64,000 nt of DNA from Panicum virgatum (GCF_016808335.1 NC_053138.1:57318951-57382950); one strand, 5' to 3'. Positions 1-12,783 are shown, counted from the first letter of the stretch. The notes: generated from the letters alone by a model not told the origin. Numbers and translations are program-made.

Positions 1-800
1 TCGAAAATAGATTAGCAGTTTGTGAGAAAAGTAAGTTCAATTGAAATTTGAGATCCAAACTAAGATCTCTACCCACCTCAGCTAATCACATGTTGACAGC
101 TCACCTTCCCTCCCACCCGGATCTGCTTCCGCTCTGCTCCCGCGTGCACGCTCCTACCATTCTTGCGCATGCGATTAGTGCTACCAGGCCGTAGCACGAA
201 TCTCCAACCGTGGAAGATTCGCAAGTTTTTTTTTTCTTGTGGAAAATAGATAGGAAATTCGCTCGGGAAGCACAGAGTTGGCAACGCGGTAGCTTTTGGC
301 CCGCGGCGCGCCAAGCCGCCTGCCTTGGCGTGCGGGCCCGATCCGTCCGTGGTGCTGGCGGGCGAGCAGGCCACGAACTGGGGAGCACGCACGCGGTGGT
401 GGCCGGACAGCTGGACGCCGGCCGCCGCAGGCAGCCGGCGCCATAGTTACACGTCGGTTCAAAATATCAAAGGAAGCAACTAAACAATTGATCACTAAAC
501 ACCTACAAAGTAAGAAACAGTCGCAGAGGCGAGATTACCGTCATCTAAGATTATAAAAATTAATTTTCAAAAAAAAAGATTATAAAAATTCCCTTATACG
601 AAAGGGGAAAAAGATACAGTTGGAGGACTACATATGCCTGCTAGTAATAGCGAGTCACTAGCATGCAAAAGTTTCAGCCATTCAGGTGGCTACCACCCCT
701 CTGGCAACAATCTCAAAACGCCAGGGGCTGTCAAGTATCTCTCCGTACTCCCCAACACAAAGGCCCGCAGGCGGTAGGCTAGTTGGGTTGGGTGTGACAT
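1..800. other. intergenic, no gene recognised
   Basis: No open frame here resembles a known protein. The GC-rich part (about 300-440) gives overlapping frames on both strands with arginine- and alanine-rich composition, which is what GC bias alone produces. The stretch lies downstream of the minus-strand taxilin gene and could hold the edge of a neighbouring gene or mobile element cut off by the window start. Confidence 0.4.
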
Positions 801-813
801 CAACGTGCCCAGC

Positions 814-1586
814 CATGTTATCTAGTCGTCCGACTAATCGCGTCCATGCGCCGTCCACCGATTTGCGCCTTGCTCGCCTAGGCGCCCGCCTTGCTCGCCT
901 AGGCGTCCAGCCGCCCCACCTTGCTAGGCGTCCGCCTTACCGCCTTGAGAACAGAGTCTGCGCCAAAATCGTGCTGCCCCGTGGACCGCCGCCGCCTGCT
1001 GCACGTCCGCCGGCGCAGCTGCTGGCCTGCTGCTGCTGCTACCGCGGCAAAGACCCGGCGGCCGGCGACCCTCTTTCTTCCGCTTCCTAAGTTCCTGGCT
1101 CTGCCTCTGCCTCTGCCTCCGCCAGGCCTTGGGCGCCGGCGTTCTGCAAGACTGCCACCAGCAGCAGCACCTGAAGATGACCTCCTCTTCCTCCGACGGT
1201 AAGTGGCATGCTTCTTCTCTGTGCTCTCCCCTCCCCTGCTTCACTATCTGCTCGTGCTTCTTCTCTATGCTCTCCGCTCCCCTGCTTTACTGTCTGCTCA
1301 TACTCGAGCTCCGCTTCCCCTCTTGCTTGCTATTCTTCTAGCTTCTTTCTCTCCTCTGCTTAGTGTTATGTGTATGTGCAGATGTGGATCGACGCCACAG
1401 AGCTATGGAAGTGTTCCCGCACATACACTTCCACCATCATTGTTGCCTTCATGCTTGCTTTTTATTAAGTAATATGTAGTACATATATCATATCAGTCCT
1501 TGGACACTAGGACGACTAGGATCGACTAATCGGCCTGATATCGGTCCCAAGGCGACTAGGTCCGACTAGACGATTTGAAAACATTG
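814..1586. mobile_element. possible inverted-repeat DNA transposon, non-autonomous
   Basis: The left edge (about 814-845, containing CTAGTCGTCCGACTAATCG) and the reverse complement of the right edge (about 1540-1586, containing CGTCTAGTCGGACCTAGTCG) are imperfect inverted repeats. Between them is a GC-rich core with a threefold short direct repeat around 868-940 (CTTGCTCGCCTAGGCG and variants). This is the layout of a non-autonomous hAT- or Mutator-like element. No target duplication could be fixed, so the ends are approximate. No transposase frame is seen. Confidence 0.35.
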
Positions 1587-1697
1587 CACAGAAGTCTCAC
1601 ACATTTTCTCAGGCTTCAGAAATCTCGGGCAAGCGGTAGGTGGGGCCAATGAAACATTGGCAAGCACATCAGAAAGATGAAGCACACAACACAAGCA

Positions 1698-4164
1698 TTA
1701 TGAATCTTGGCTTGTCACTGCCACATCTTGGCTAGAGGGGGCCTCCGGAGTACTGGCGGAGGGGGCTTGTTTCCTTTCTGCCTGTAGCGAACGACACAGG
1801 GATTCAAGCTTCTCCTTTTGATTTTTCAACTTCTCTATTTGCTTCTTTGTTAGCTCACGCTGCCGAGGCATCATAAACGGGTAGATATTAGCAAATAAAA
1901 TGGTGGTTTTTAAGACATGGTAAAGGAGGTCAATGTACAGAGCTAAAAAAAAAAGGCAGTGTGGCATAGCTATCGAAAGCTCTGGTCTCTAGCTCCGATT
2001 TAGCACAATTAGCTTTTGTGATGCATTCATTACCTCTTCGATGAGCTTCACAAGAGCGATATCTGAGTTCTCACATTTACCCTTCAGAAATTCATTCTCC
2101 TTCTTCAGATTCTTTATCACCGAGATCATCTGATGCAAAAGATCATATGAGACAGACTTCAGTAAACGAACAGCTGTTGACTAATAAAGCAAATATAATG
2201 ATATTGAGTATTAACAAAGACAAGCTGCAGCGGAGCTTACCTTTTCCATCTCCTGCTTGTAAGTTTCAAAGACTTCATTGCTTTTTGACAGGGCATCCTG
2301 AAAAAAAAAGGAATAACAAAAAAATAGAAATGATTCATTTTTCTTTCGAAGTGCCTAATTTTTTTTAAAACTTCCATCTACAAGAGCAAAAATAGCCACC
2401 ACTAAAGCAGGTAAAGTGCAAGACTATTTTCACAAGTTTCATTGGGTTTCGTCTCTATTCTACCCCAACTTGATTGGGTCCAAAGCTATGTTGCTGTTGT
2501 TGTTGCAAGCGTCTAATGGCACCATAATGTACACTATGGCCATTTGGAACCTGGAGATGGTCTTATAACTTGTAAGTGAATGTACCTGAAACTGCTGAAA
2601 TCTTTCTCCATCAGAAGCTAGTTGCAGCCGCAGGTTCTTCTCAGTAGTCATAAGCTGAGAAACTTGCTCAGCATATAACTGCATTTGGGTATGTTCCTGA
2701 GCAGCCTTCTCTTGATGCTGTTGAAGTTTCAGATCCGCAAGCTCAAGTTCCAGCATCTTCTCTTTCAACTATACAAGTCATAACAAATTAACCAAAAGCA
2801 CGGCAAATAGCATTTAGAACTACCCTTAAATCATGGCTGTACAAATATCAATAAGACCCAGAGATCTATTAATAGGGCATCAATAGCAGACCTGGTGAGC
2901 ATATTTCTGCTGAGTAATGTTATATTGATCAGCGAGATCTTTGAGTTTACTTCTCAACCTACAAAACCAACAACTGTCAATATACCTGACTAGAAATGTC
3001 AAAAGGGACTTCAACTAATAAACTTGCTAACAAAAACCAACTGATGAAACTCCTAATGTTCAAGACATGCATAAGATTATCATCTTACAGATTGTTCTCT
3101 TCTAGCTGAGCAATGCATTCATTTTTCTGCTCCTCAAGCTTGACACTCACATCCTACAAAGATATTGTGAATATCTGATAAATAAGAGCTAAAAACTAGA
3201 CATACTATCAAAAGAATGAAGAAACTTGTATGTGTATTTATCGTAGATAATAATCAGATGAAGCTGTCAACCTTTATGGCATTATTGAATTTATCAGACA
3301 ATTCCATACGCATGTTCTGCCCCTCTGTCGACACCCTTCGGCACTCTTCCTAAGTAAAAGATGCTAAAATGGTATAACAATTGAAAAAAAATGCAAAATC
3401 CTTTATAATAATTGATTCAAAGTTCAGATACGCTTAAAATACCTTCAGCATTTTGTTTTGACGCTGAAACTCTCTACAAAGAGATTCTAGTTTTTCTTTG
3501 ACTGCAATGGCTGCAAGGGCCCAAATGTAACGAGCAAATGTTAGGTTCAAATACAAAGTAATCAATCCACACAGGATTTGTAGTGACACTGAATTATCTA
3601 TGATCACAAGAAGTTTCAAATAACACTACTTTCTTATAACATGGACACAGAGGAACATCCATCCGACCAAAAAAACACATGTTTTGTCAACGAAGATTTA
3701 AAGGAGAATTTACTTTTCAACTGTATATTTGTATAACAATCACAGATTCACATTACAAACCTGCATCCTTTTCTGCCACCACTTTGTGGTATTGCTGGGC
3801 AAGTTCAAACAGCTCTCTGTCCTTCTCGAACTTACTACGCTTCACGACCTTGCGTTTTGGCTCACCGCTTTCCTACAAAAGCAAGAAAATCAGCTCCATT
3901 TTGCAAAGACCAATCTTTTCTTATAAACGCTGATGAGATACTATGAGATAAGAAGTCTCAGCATCAACAACCTTTTGCTTTTGAGCAGTTAGAGATCCTT
4001 CTTGTTCAGCTGCACAACTCTGCTTCAAGGATTCTTCAGCGTCTGTAAAAAGAATCATAAAACATGGTAGAGTTCAAAAATTTCGCTCGGTGATGGAAAA
4101 CACACTTGATTTTTCCATATTTACAGTTCAGAAATAACTTATGTCAGGAAGCTGATGGTGAAAA

Positions 4165-4207
<43 letters not shown>

Positions 4208-4557
4208 AAGAAGGGATCACCTTTTGCAGCATTGCCAGATCCATGCTCCCCTAGAGCGCGTTCCGGCTCCACAGCGGCATGCAAAGAGAGTGCCTCCAAG
4301 GCTTCGGCAGCGCCCGAGGAGGAATCCTCAACAGTTGGGGTGGGGATAGAGGGATAGCCCAGGGTTTCCCTATCGCCTGGGCTGGTGGCTGGGGGGCAAT
4401 CTGAGTCAAGAGTGACATGTGGTGGATCCTCCGAGGCGGGTGCAGGGGATGGAGTAGAGGCCATGCACACGCCAGAGCTCTCGACGAAGCCATCAGGGAG
4501 GGAGTCAGCCTCCGGGAGGCGTGTCGCCGGCGAGCCTTCCATTGTCGAGCCTTCCAT
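1698..4557 (-). CDS. taxilin-family coiled-coil protein, 11 coding exons
   Basis: The exons (minus strand) are 4557-4221, 4042-3972, 3872-3761, 3510-3443, 3349-3272, 3153-3089, 2958-2892, 2768-2586, 2297-2241, 2129-2034 and 1859-1698. All junctions are GT-AG, and the lengths sum to 1296 nt, giving 431 residues with an open frame throughout. The N-terminal ~110 residues are acidic, Ser/Pro/Ala-rich and look disordered. From about residue 145 to the end lies a nearly continuous coiled coil with taxilin hallmarks: FELAQQYHKVVAEKDA, KLESLCREFQRQNKMLK, EECRRVSTEGQNMRMELSDK, and near the C-terminus KLESLCRSLQAERK. Animal taxilins bind syntaxins and the nascent-polypeptide complex in membrane traffic; the plant role is poorly known, so function is inferred from family only. 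The start ATG is the first in its frame; the N-terminus is the least certain part. A (GA)n tract sits in intron 1 beside the donor. Confidence 0.9.
4169..4205. repeat. (GA)n microsatellite in taxilin intron 1
   Basis: An uninterrupted run of about 18 GA units lies 16 bp inside the first intron of the taxilin gene. In the gene's sense it reads as a CT tract just after the 5' splice site. It is likely to be length-polymorphic. An effect on splicing is conceivable but not shown. Confidence 0.9.
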
Positions 4558-5440
4558 TCTCGTTGGGAAAATTGGCTCTGTAGCACCGAAAGAGCATCGT
4601 TTTCAGAAAACAATGGCGGACCAGGATTAAAACTTAGGGTGCAATTGGTCAGCCGAACACGCCAGAGAAGCGGTTTGCTGAGCCAGCCCGGGTTCGAGTC
4701 ACGGCACAAGCTTCTTAAGACGAAAATCAGGGGGGACATCTCTCCCCTTTGTCGAGTTTTTCACAATGCAGTATACAAGCACAAAATTTGCCGAGAAAAT
4801 TTGGTACACAAATGTAAATACTAGCCTAGTTTATTAGCTTTTCTCTTCCCCACGGCCATGAAAGTGTCAGTGCCGACATATTCACTTACATTGGAGAACA
4901 TAACACCCTCCATGAAGGTGACTTAACAATCATTCAATAGCTTTGTTGGACTGGATAGCACCAAAATAAATGATTCTGATTTGTAATGTACATATATTCA
5001 CCTGAGGCGGAACTACTTTACAAACAAAATGGGCCATCCACTCATCCAGTATCTTGACATGTTACTGAACGTCTGAACCAGTACAGTAATAACTAAGCAA
5101 TGATTGATAGGGAGAGAGAGGTGAAATTTGAGCTCACCACCTCTTGATATGAAGGAGGCGGTGCAGGGGGGGTCGCTGGAGGTGTACAAGCCGAGGCGCG
5201 GCGGCCGGAGATGGCGGATCGACGACCGGTATCGGCAAATCCCCGTGGAAACCCTAGACTGCGGGTTTGCCTGCGGGTTGCAGAGGCCGGGCAAGTATTG
5301 CACAGGGGCTGTGAGGGAGTCCAACGGTGGGGCGTGGCGTGGGCAGGCGCGGAGCACGTCGGGTCGGCGGTGGAGCACGGCGAGGCCGGCGGCGTGAACG
5401 GCGCACGCGCACGCGCGGGGGTTCGGGGGGAAGTCGGGAG
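4558..5440 (-). other. probable spliced 5' UTR of the taxilin gene
   Basis: On the minus strand a good acceptor (GGTGCTACAG) ends at 4578, just upstream of the taxilin ATG. A good donor (GTGAGC) starts at 5137. Upstream of it is a GC-rich stretch with CTAGGGTTTCC, a sequence common in plant 5' UTRs, and no ATG in frame. This suggests an untranslated exon from roughly 5440 to 5138, an intron of about 560 bp, and 20 nt of leader before the ATG. The transcription start could not be placed. Confidence 0.5.
4636..4760 (+). mobile_element. possible tRNA-derived SINE in the 5'-UTR intron
   Basis: A short segment carries a tRNA-like A box (around TTGGTCAGCCGAAC, 4645-4658) and a clear B box (GGTTCGAGTCA, 4691-4701), followed by an unrelated tail ending in a T run near 4760. 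It cannot fold as a normal tRNA because the 3' acceptor half is missing. This is the layout of plant p-SINE-like elements. No target duplication was found. It lies inside the inferred 5' intron of the taxilin gene. Confidence 0.4.
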
Positions 5441-5454
5441 AAAACAGGGGACGC

Positions 5455-5665
5455 CTCTATCCCGCTACTAAAATACACTCACACCCCTACACATAAACGT
5501 ATGCAAAACCTACTCCTATAAACATCTTCGAAGACTGAGCCGGCAAATTCTCGAAATTAAAGAAGTCACCACATGCGTCTCGCTGTCGACGAGAACGTCG
5601 CCTACCACTTAATGCACAGCGCCGCTAAATCCTGAAATATTCGCTCCCATGGAGAGTCAAACTTA
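5455..5665. repeat. dispersed grass repeat (family from memory)
   Basis: The segment with GAAGTCACCACATGCGTCTC and GACGAGAACGTCGCC resembles a repeat often seen beside grass genes. No ends or target duplication are visible, so class and limits are uncertain. It begins just upstream of the inferred taxilin leader. Confidence 0.3.
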
Positions 5666-7928
5666 AAGACTTGAAGTGCTATCAAGACTCTTGTAACAAT
5701 TAAACTACATGTCCTTTCGCATTAGCATCTTATTTGAAGTTTTGTCGAGATTCTGTTGCTACCTAGTAAGGTCATCTTAAGGTCGATCAAATCTGTACAG
5801 AAAAAGTAAGTATTTTTAGGGCATATAGAAGAAGTAAGTTAGATCTATAGTGTTTTACAATACACTAATTTGGGTTGTATATATTGATAATGTTGTCTAA
5901 AAATTCAGTTAATCTTAATAAAGTTTTCCTTAGAAAAAAAACTAAAATAACTTGCTCTTTTAGATCCGGTAGAGTGTGTACAGATGCATATGTGTAACTA
6001 GTTGAATACCTCGCGCGTTGTTGCGAGATTTCAGGGCAAAAATGTTGAAGTTGAGTGTGCTGAAAAGATGGAGTTATGAAGTTGCAACCAGTTTTAGCAT
6101 TGGAGATATATGACATGGCTGTATATAAGAAATATTTAAATACTAAAATCAATGTACATAAAAAAAGTTTTAGTTGCTGAAACGGATAAAAAGAGGAACC
6201 ATACGGATGCTTTAGTTTTATTCTAGGAGAAAATGGAAATGTCTGCATCATTTTGTGAAGCAAAGAGATTGGACTTTGTATTGGCTCTCTTGGATAAGTG
6301 AAGTTTCTGCAAAATTTTCAAAAAAAAAGTGTGAGCAATGTAGTTGTGTGAAATGTTGATAGTTGGAAAGAATATTTTTTTATATATTTTTAGTACCTAT
6401 GATTCAGGGGAGGAATGTAGATATTTAGATATTTTAAATTTGTTATGGATCCTCCACCATGATGATCTGCATTACTGTAGTATAATAGGACGTTAGGAAT
6501 GGGTGCGAGAAAAATGAATTAGGGATGTTAGCACTTAGATTATTTTTTTGACATTTTGATGCTAATTTCATCACAAAAAATATTCACATGGCAATAATAA
6601 AATCAAATAAAAAGTTAAGAACTCTTAGTGGGTTGTGGAAGGTCAGGATATGAGTTTTCATTCAGATCCAATGGTGAAAAAAATGATGATGTGGTTTTCA
6701 CCACATGTGAGAGAAATAGCTATGAATAATTCTTAGTGGGTTGCATTTGTATAAGATACGTAGATATAGATTTGTCGTTTGCTCATGTTAACCTAAAAAA
6801 AAAAAGAAGCGACCGGTAAGAGGAACATGGAACGTAGATCGTGCCGTCCACCTGGAGCTGCCGCACCGGGCCACCAAAATTGAGACCCCACATAATCAGC
6901 TACTTCCAACTTCCGAAGTCTACATGCTTGGAATGAAACTGTCTTGACGGACAAAGGGCAAATCCGGTTGCCAATTGCCGCCATCCCCTACTGCACTCAA
7001 TCTCTCATCTAATTTCCTTTTTCTCAACTAGCATAGCTACTGGTAATATATTCGATTTACATGCGATCAACTTTATACTCTTTGTGTACAAACTGTGCCG
7101 TAATCGTGGGAGACATTGATTATTTGGGTTCATATTAGAATTACGATTAATTTGTTTAGGTCCCGGTTAGGATTCTGATGGGTTTGTCTGGGTTCCAATT
7201 ATGATTCTAACCGACGGACCAAGAAATAATTGCTTTGCTTTATAAATAAGTATAGATAGAGATAGAGACAGAAATTAAAGTGCAAAACGGTACAAAAGTA
7301 GATTTGTGGATGCTTGGACTCCAGTTCAATTTACCCTGTGTCATCGTATTTCGCATTAAGATTTGATCAAAACCATTTTTCTCATTTTTTTTATGGAAGA
7401 CTCATCCTGTTACTCCTTTAGCATTACTCTTTTAGCATCAAAATGTTTATGGTACTTATGAATACTATGGAACAAATGAAGTTATATTATAAAATTTAAG
7501 TATTAAAATTTTTTAGATAATAGGAAAAAAGAGCACCCAACCTTGACCTCAAAAGAAGCTAGAACCGATTATTACAAAGTTTGCAGCTTTTTCGTCTGCG
7601 AACACACTGACAAGATTAAATAAAATCTGTCATAATCAACCTAAAAGTTTGATGAAGATAGAACCAATCCTACCATACCACGATTACTTTGGTACGGGCC
7701 TGATAAAATGATACATTTTGTATTCTTGAACAATTAACAGAGGAAGGCAGGAAGATAAGCACGCAGCGCATGTCCAGCACGTTCACCGACGCCAATTATT
7801 GGAGTTGCCACGGCCCATTATACATTGGTCAATTCGGAATTTCGGATCCGTTTTTATCACACACCTATCGAACGCAGGTGTCCATGGAAACAGGAAACAA
7901 AGATATCTCTCTCGAGTCTTTTATATGT
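5666..7928. other. AT-rich intergenic region, no gene
   Basis: No frame with recognisable protein is present on either strand. The region is AT-rich with homopolymer runs and a loose direct repeat (TTCTTAGTGGGTTG-type, near 6619 and 6728). It separates the taxilin 5' end from a repeat block. Decayed transposon sequence is likely but not classifiable by eye. Confidence 0.5.
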
Positions 7929-10900
7929 TTACCATTATAAAAAATTAATTTTGATGTCCACACCACTAAAAAGTTCGAAGATATCTCTGTAACATCGAGT
8001 TTTTTTTGTTTTGACCTCCATACCATTTTGGACGGAAGAGCTGCTAACAGAGAGAAACAGAGCTGCAAAAGACCTTTATACCCTTGGATGCCAAAAAAAT
8101 TGCTTAACACTCTCCTCTCAATGACGAGCGAGCCCCACTTGTCATCTTCTTCTTCTTCCTCTCACAACTTATGCGAGTTCCAGACAACGCCAACGTGCAA
8201 TGGTGGGGACGAAGCCCAGCCGGCCTCGCCGCGGCCACCCTGGCCACACGGCGGTCCTGCCCCGATCACCAGGGCCTTCCTGGCCGCGCCATGGCCGCCC
8301 CGTCCGTCCTCGCCATGGCCACTCTTGCCGCGCAGTCGTCCCGGCCGTGGCCGCCCTCGCCGTGCACAGGCCCCGCCCCAGTGGGCCTCGCCGCGGCCGC
8401 ACTCGCCTTGCGCCGGCCCCGCGCCGGCGGGCATCACCGCGTGAAGCGTCCCCTCATAAGAGAAGACTTAAATGTGATACAAACATCAGTCCCAGGAGGC
8501 TAATAACACATTTATTACATCAGATGGTACATCACCGTACAACTCTACGCGGTAATGGGCAGTGAAGCGCCACTATCGCGAGGATAACAACTAAAACCCA
8601 CACCACGACATTAACTACGAAGAGGTCATCAGAGTCTTGCGTCATACGGAGCTCCCTGCGGGTGACCCTATCCACAGGCAAGGTTGGGTGTAGGACGGAA
8701 CCCCTACTCAATGTCTTCGGGAACGAAGTCTGGGTCTTTCTCTGTAAAAATTAGGAAATGAGTGAGTACAAACGTACTCAGTAAGTCCAACCACACCCAC
8801 GGAGGGGGGTATATACAGAATATAATGCACATGATAAATCAAGAATAAGGGTAGTGTTTATTTTGTGGAAAGTTAATTTTTATGCATGGATTTATTTAAA
8901 AGAAATGGGTTTTCAAAAGCCATTATCTTGCACTGAGTAACCCGTAGGATTGATCCACACAAGATTCAAGTTTTAAATTGCTACCGGACTCCTCATCCGC
9001 CGTAGCACATGGCACAACTGCCGGACACTTCTCCAAAATGACTCACGTCAACCCATCCATTCCCAGAAAAAACACTAATTATGTGATCAAACCGTAACTC
9101 GCCCAGTACCGTGGGCACAACTATTCGAATAGATTTTAACTCTGCAGAGGTGTGCAACTTTACTCACAAACGGGGTACTACAACACGATCACCTTAGTGT
9201 CGGTGCAGATCCCAATAAAGCCATTACCCACCTTAGCTAGACCTGACTAGCCACCACGGGATCCACCAAGGGGCCATTGACCTATCACCGAGGTTTAACC
9301 GAGGCATCAGTCACACAGAGCTTATCCCTTCTCCTTGGTCACCCGTTGCTCTCAGCTCTCCTGATGGCTATCAGACTAACTAATGGGGTTTATGCTAAGC
9401 CGTTGCCCATACAACGGTCGAGTGGTTTGTACGATAGTGGAGTTAGGCAAGATGACATATCAACTCGGTCCTTAATTGTGACAAGATGAATATCTCCCAA
9501 CCTTGCTCAACCACACATTTACGAGCGCACCATTCGGCAATTCACACAGAAGTGCCATCCATCCCGTCTACACTCTCACATATTTTCTTTTTATAAGACA
9601 AGTTATATCGTGTTTAAGGTCCTAAGTGTTCTAGCAGCGATTAACGTCCAAACAGAACACATTCAGACATTAATCTAGGTGGTTAAGGAATGATTTTAAC
9701 AAATCAAGGGGTTCCAACCGTGTTTTCAGCAGGTAAAACACATGCAGTTTTGTAAAACAGGCCAATAGGTTGTGTTTATAAAAACATGGACAAAACATGC
9801 ATCAAAGGGCGGGATTGAACTTGCCGTTCTCAAAGCCTTCCGGGAAGTCCTGATCGAGGTACTGTCCTTCGGGTTCGGGGTCGCAGAACTGGTCCTCGTT
9901 CACTTGCTCGCAGTACTGCACGTCGACGGGTTCTCCCTCGTTCACACCGTGATCTACGATGTACACAAGCAAGCACGCAATCAAGAAAAAGAAATAAAAG
10001 TTTTATCGCTGAGCTCGAATCGGAAACAATTAAGATATAGGGATAGGAGTAATATTTTTGAGCGGCTTTCTAATGGTACGTACGAAATTATGATAGAAAT
10101 GGTGTGGTAAAGTTTCGGAGTGATTGGAGGATTTTTGGCACATGAAATGATAAGTTAACGATGTGTTTAGGGCTAAATAAAGGTCTAGGGACTTGTTTGT
10201 AATTAGTGAAAGGACTTGATTAGAATTTTGGGGAAAATGGTAGGGATTTATTTATAAATATGTTTATATGGTGGAGGGTTTATTTGTGAATAGGAAATTA
10301 GGAATGGTTTCTTTTGTAAAAGAACTAGAGAGTGGAAAGATTCTTAATGAAAAAGGAAAAAGGGCAGGGGGTCTGTGCAAAAGCGCCTGTCTCCTTCCTC
10401 CCCTTTCTCGTGAAACAGGGGAGGGGGCGGCGCGATGGCGGCCATGGGGTGGGGGGAAAGAGAGAGGGAGGTTCGTGGGGTCGATTCCCGGCCGTAGCTC
10501 GGGCGGAGGTGGTTCGTGGAAGCTTGGCCACGGCAGCGGGCGGCGGCGGCCGTGGTGGTGCCTCTGCGGGGCTCGGCGGCGGCCCGGAGCTAGGGAAAAA
10601 GGGGAAGGGAGGTGAGGGGATTCTATTGCGCCCCTTACCTTGGGCAGAGGTGGCGCGAGGCGGCCGGGCCACGGCGGCCAGCGGAGGCGGGCGACAATGG
10701 TGGTGGCGGCGGCTCTGTGGGCCGGGAAGGAGGGCTAGAGGTGGCGGTCGGCGTTGTGGAACTTGGGACCGACGCGGAGGCCTACTTATAGGCGGGGTAA
10801 GGCGGTGGAACGGGCGGGGTGCGGCGGAGGCCGGCAAGCGGTGCGGCGAGCCTTAATGGCGCTCGGTCGCTTGCGTGCGTCGCGGACCGGCGTGCGCGTC

Positions 10901-11838
10901 GAGGGCGGCGTCTAGGGCGAGGCGCGCACGTGGCCGGTCGCTGTGGCCGATGTCGAGATTGGCTCGCGCTCTCGCGTCGAGGCGGCACAGGGCGGGGCGC
11001 TGTTCGAGCAGTGCGGCTCGGCGGGCGGCGCGGCGAGGTGGCCAGGCGACGGGATGGGTCGGCGAGCGGCGCGGCCTCGTGGTGCGCGTGGGCTCGCGCG
11101 TGGAGCGCGTGGGGCGGCCGGGCGCGCGTGTGTACGTGGACGGAACGGGGGGGGCGCCGAGCTGAGCGGCGCTCGGGAGCGCGCGGTAGAGGAGAGGGAG
11201 GGAGAAAGGAGAAGGAGGAAAAAAGGAAAAAGAAAAAGAAAAGGAAAGAGAGAGAAGGAGAGAGAGAAAGCGAGCGCGTGCCGGTTATATTCGCGGCGGC
11301 GACCGTGGGGCCGGTCGGCCACGCACACTGCGACGTCCGGTCGGACGGCGATGCACGCGGAGTGAGGAGAAAAAGGGAGATGGAACGGTGATTGAAATCG
11401 GGTGTCGAGACAGAGATCCGATGGGGAACGTTTCGGTGGAATTAGGGCTCAGGGGTTTAGGAATGATTGAGCTCAACGATGAAAAGAGTTTTGAAAATTA
11501 TTTTTAGCGCATGATTTATTCTGGTAAATTTTTCGGGATGTCACACCGCGGCCGCCCTCGCCATGCGCCCAGAGCCCAGCGCAGCGGCTCGTCCCCGGCG
11601 GCGGTGTCGGGCTCGGGGATGGGGAGGCTATGAAGGGACCAGAGAGTGGAGTAGAGGTGTAGGATTAAGATGGTCAATTCTATACATGAGTCTCATCTGT
11701 TAGGATAAACAGACCGTTAAATTCTAACAGCAGGTGGACGGAATGGTATGGAGGTCAAAAACAAAAACGCGATGGTATAGAGGTGTCTCCGAACTTTTTA
11801 GTAGTGTGGACGTCAAGATCAACTTTTGTAATGGTATA
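7929..11838. mobile_element. inverted-repeat DNA element interrupted by a solo LTR
   Basis: The arm at 7929-8050 and the reverse complement of 11724-11838 match over about 115 bp, sharing CACTAAAAAGTTCG, TTTTGACCTCCATACCATT and CTGCTAACAG-like ends. The core (8051-8436 plus 11551-11723) is GC-rich, with repeated Pro/Arg/Ala-coding-like sequence but no credible frame. The element is split by an LTR at 8442-11545. Once that is removed it is about 0.8 kb, a size typical of non-autonomous DNA elements (Mutator-like or foldback). The outer ends and a target duplication were not resolved. Confidence 0.55.
8442..11545 (-). mobile_element. solo LTR, Ty3/gypsy type, about 3.1 kb
   Basis: The segment starts TGAAGCGTCC and ends GGGATGTCACA (TG...CA), flanked on both sides by the 5-bp duplication CCGCG (8437-8441 and 11546-11550). 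Read on the minus strand it begins TGTGACATCCC and has a TATA-like CTATAAGT near 10790, so the minus strand is the sense strand. No second LTR, primer site or gag-pol lies between the duplications, so this is a solo LTR left by recombination between two LTRs. Long frames in its GC-rich part (around 10325-11390) occur on both strands and have no protein resemblance. Confidence 0.85.
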
Positions 11839-11839
11839 G

Positions 11840-12218
11840 ATGTAAATCCGCAGCTGCAAGAAACAGGGTCACTTCACAAAAGCACGTGGCCAATTGGGTC
11901 AACATATACGCATGACCCATCGGCTCTGAAGCTGTTTCATTTTCTTCTTTAAAAAAAAAGCTGTTTCATTTTATCCTATGGTTGGTATGTTAAAAGAATG
12001 TTGATGCTTCAGTGAAATTATTCCCCCCGATCATTTTTCTTAACTTCGTATAAAAATTTATCTAGATTGACTATGTATGCCAGATTAATTTATGTTTTGT
12101 GAGTAGTTTACAAAATGTGGAATCATATAACTTTAATTTGCTTATTAGGTATCTAGATATATATGCCATATCCCTATGCATCTCAATATATAGGAAAGCC
12201 ACCTTTGGCACAATTCAG
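11840..12218. other. intergenic, AT-rich, no gene
   Basis: Nothing gene-like is visible. The stretch lies between the inverted-repeat element and a Stowaway-like MITE. Confidence 0.5.
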
Positions 12219-12220
12219 TA

Positions 12221-12454
12221 CTACCTCCGTTTCAAATTGTAGTTCGTTTGATTTTTTTAACTCTAAGTTTGACCATCTATTTTATTCAAAAAAATTTATA
12301 CAAACATTGTTAAATTTACATTATTCTTGAAGATCTTGTATTGATAAAGCAACCCACAACAAAAAAAATAATATTTTGCATAAATATTAGAATAAGATGA
12401 GTGGTTAAAATTAAGGTAAAAAATCAAACGACCTATTATTTGAAACAGATGGAG
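12221..12454. mobile_element. Stowaway-like MITE (Tc1/mariner type)
   Basis: The 234-bp segment starts CTACCTCCGTTTCAAATTG and ends with the inverse, CAGATGGAGTAG-like, with extended inverted ends (GTTTGATTTTTT / AAAAAATCAAACG). It is flanked by the dinucleotide TA on both sides (12219-12220 and 12455-12456). Internal sequence is AT-rich and non-coding, as is standard for the family. Confidence 0.85.
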
Positions 12455-12783
12455 TAGGAGCGGTCAAGTAAAATTTTGTCGACGGCCAAAATTAGGGCAA
12501 AGACAAAATTCAGCGAAGCTATTGATGTTTGGATTGCTGCCAAGCCAGTCATACAAAATTCATTAGTGTGGATGACACGTGAGCCGCACATGTAATTGAT
12601 GTTTCAAGTTTCAAAACACAATTGATGTGGATCACGAATTGTAAATTTGATTGCAAAGAGTAACTTGGTGCAAACGGATTACAAATTAGACCCACGGGTT
12701 AGGAGAAATAATCACTCGCAGATACATCATCATCAAATAATCGGTGCTTTTAATCTCATGGTGCCACGTTGTCATATAATAAC

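Noticed and set aside
4251..4739. 162-codon minus-strand frame overlapping taxilin exon 1
   Set aside because: Different frame from the exon that splices into the taxilin coiled coil; it also crosses the inferred leader acceptor and the SINE-like sequence.
5013..5378. 121-codon minus-strand frame
   Set aside because: Has no ATG start and spans the inferred donor of the leader exon; better explained as untranslated leader.
10325..11391. Several frames of 130-190 codons on both strands
   Set aside because: They lie inside the other solo LTR and reflect GC content; no motif.
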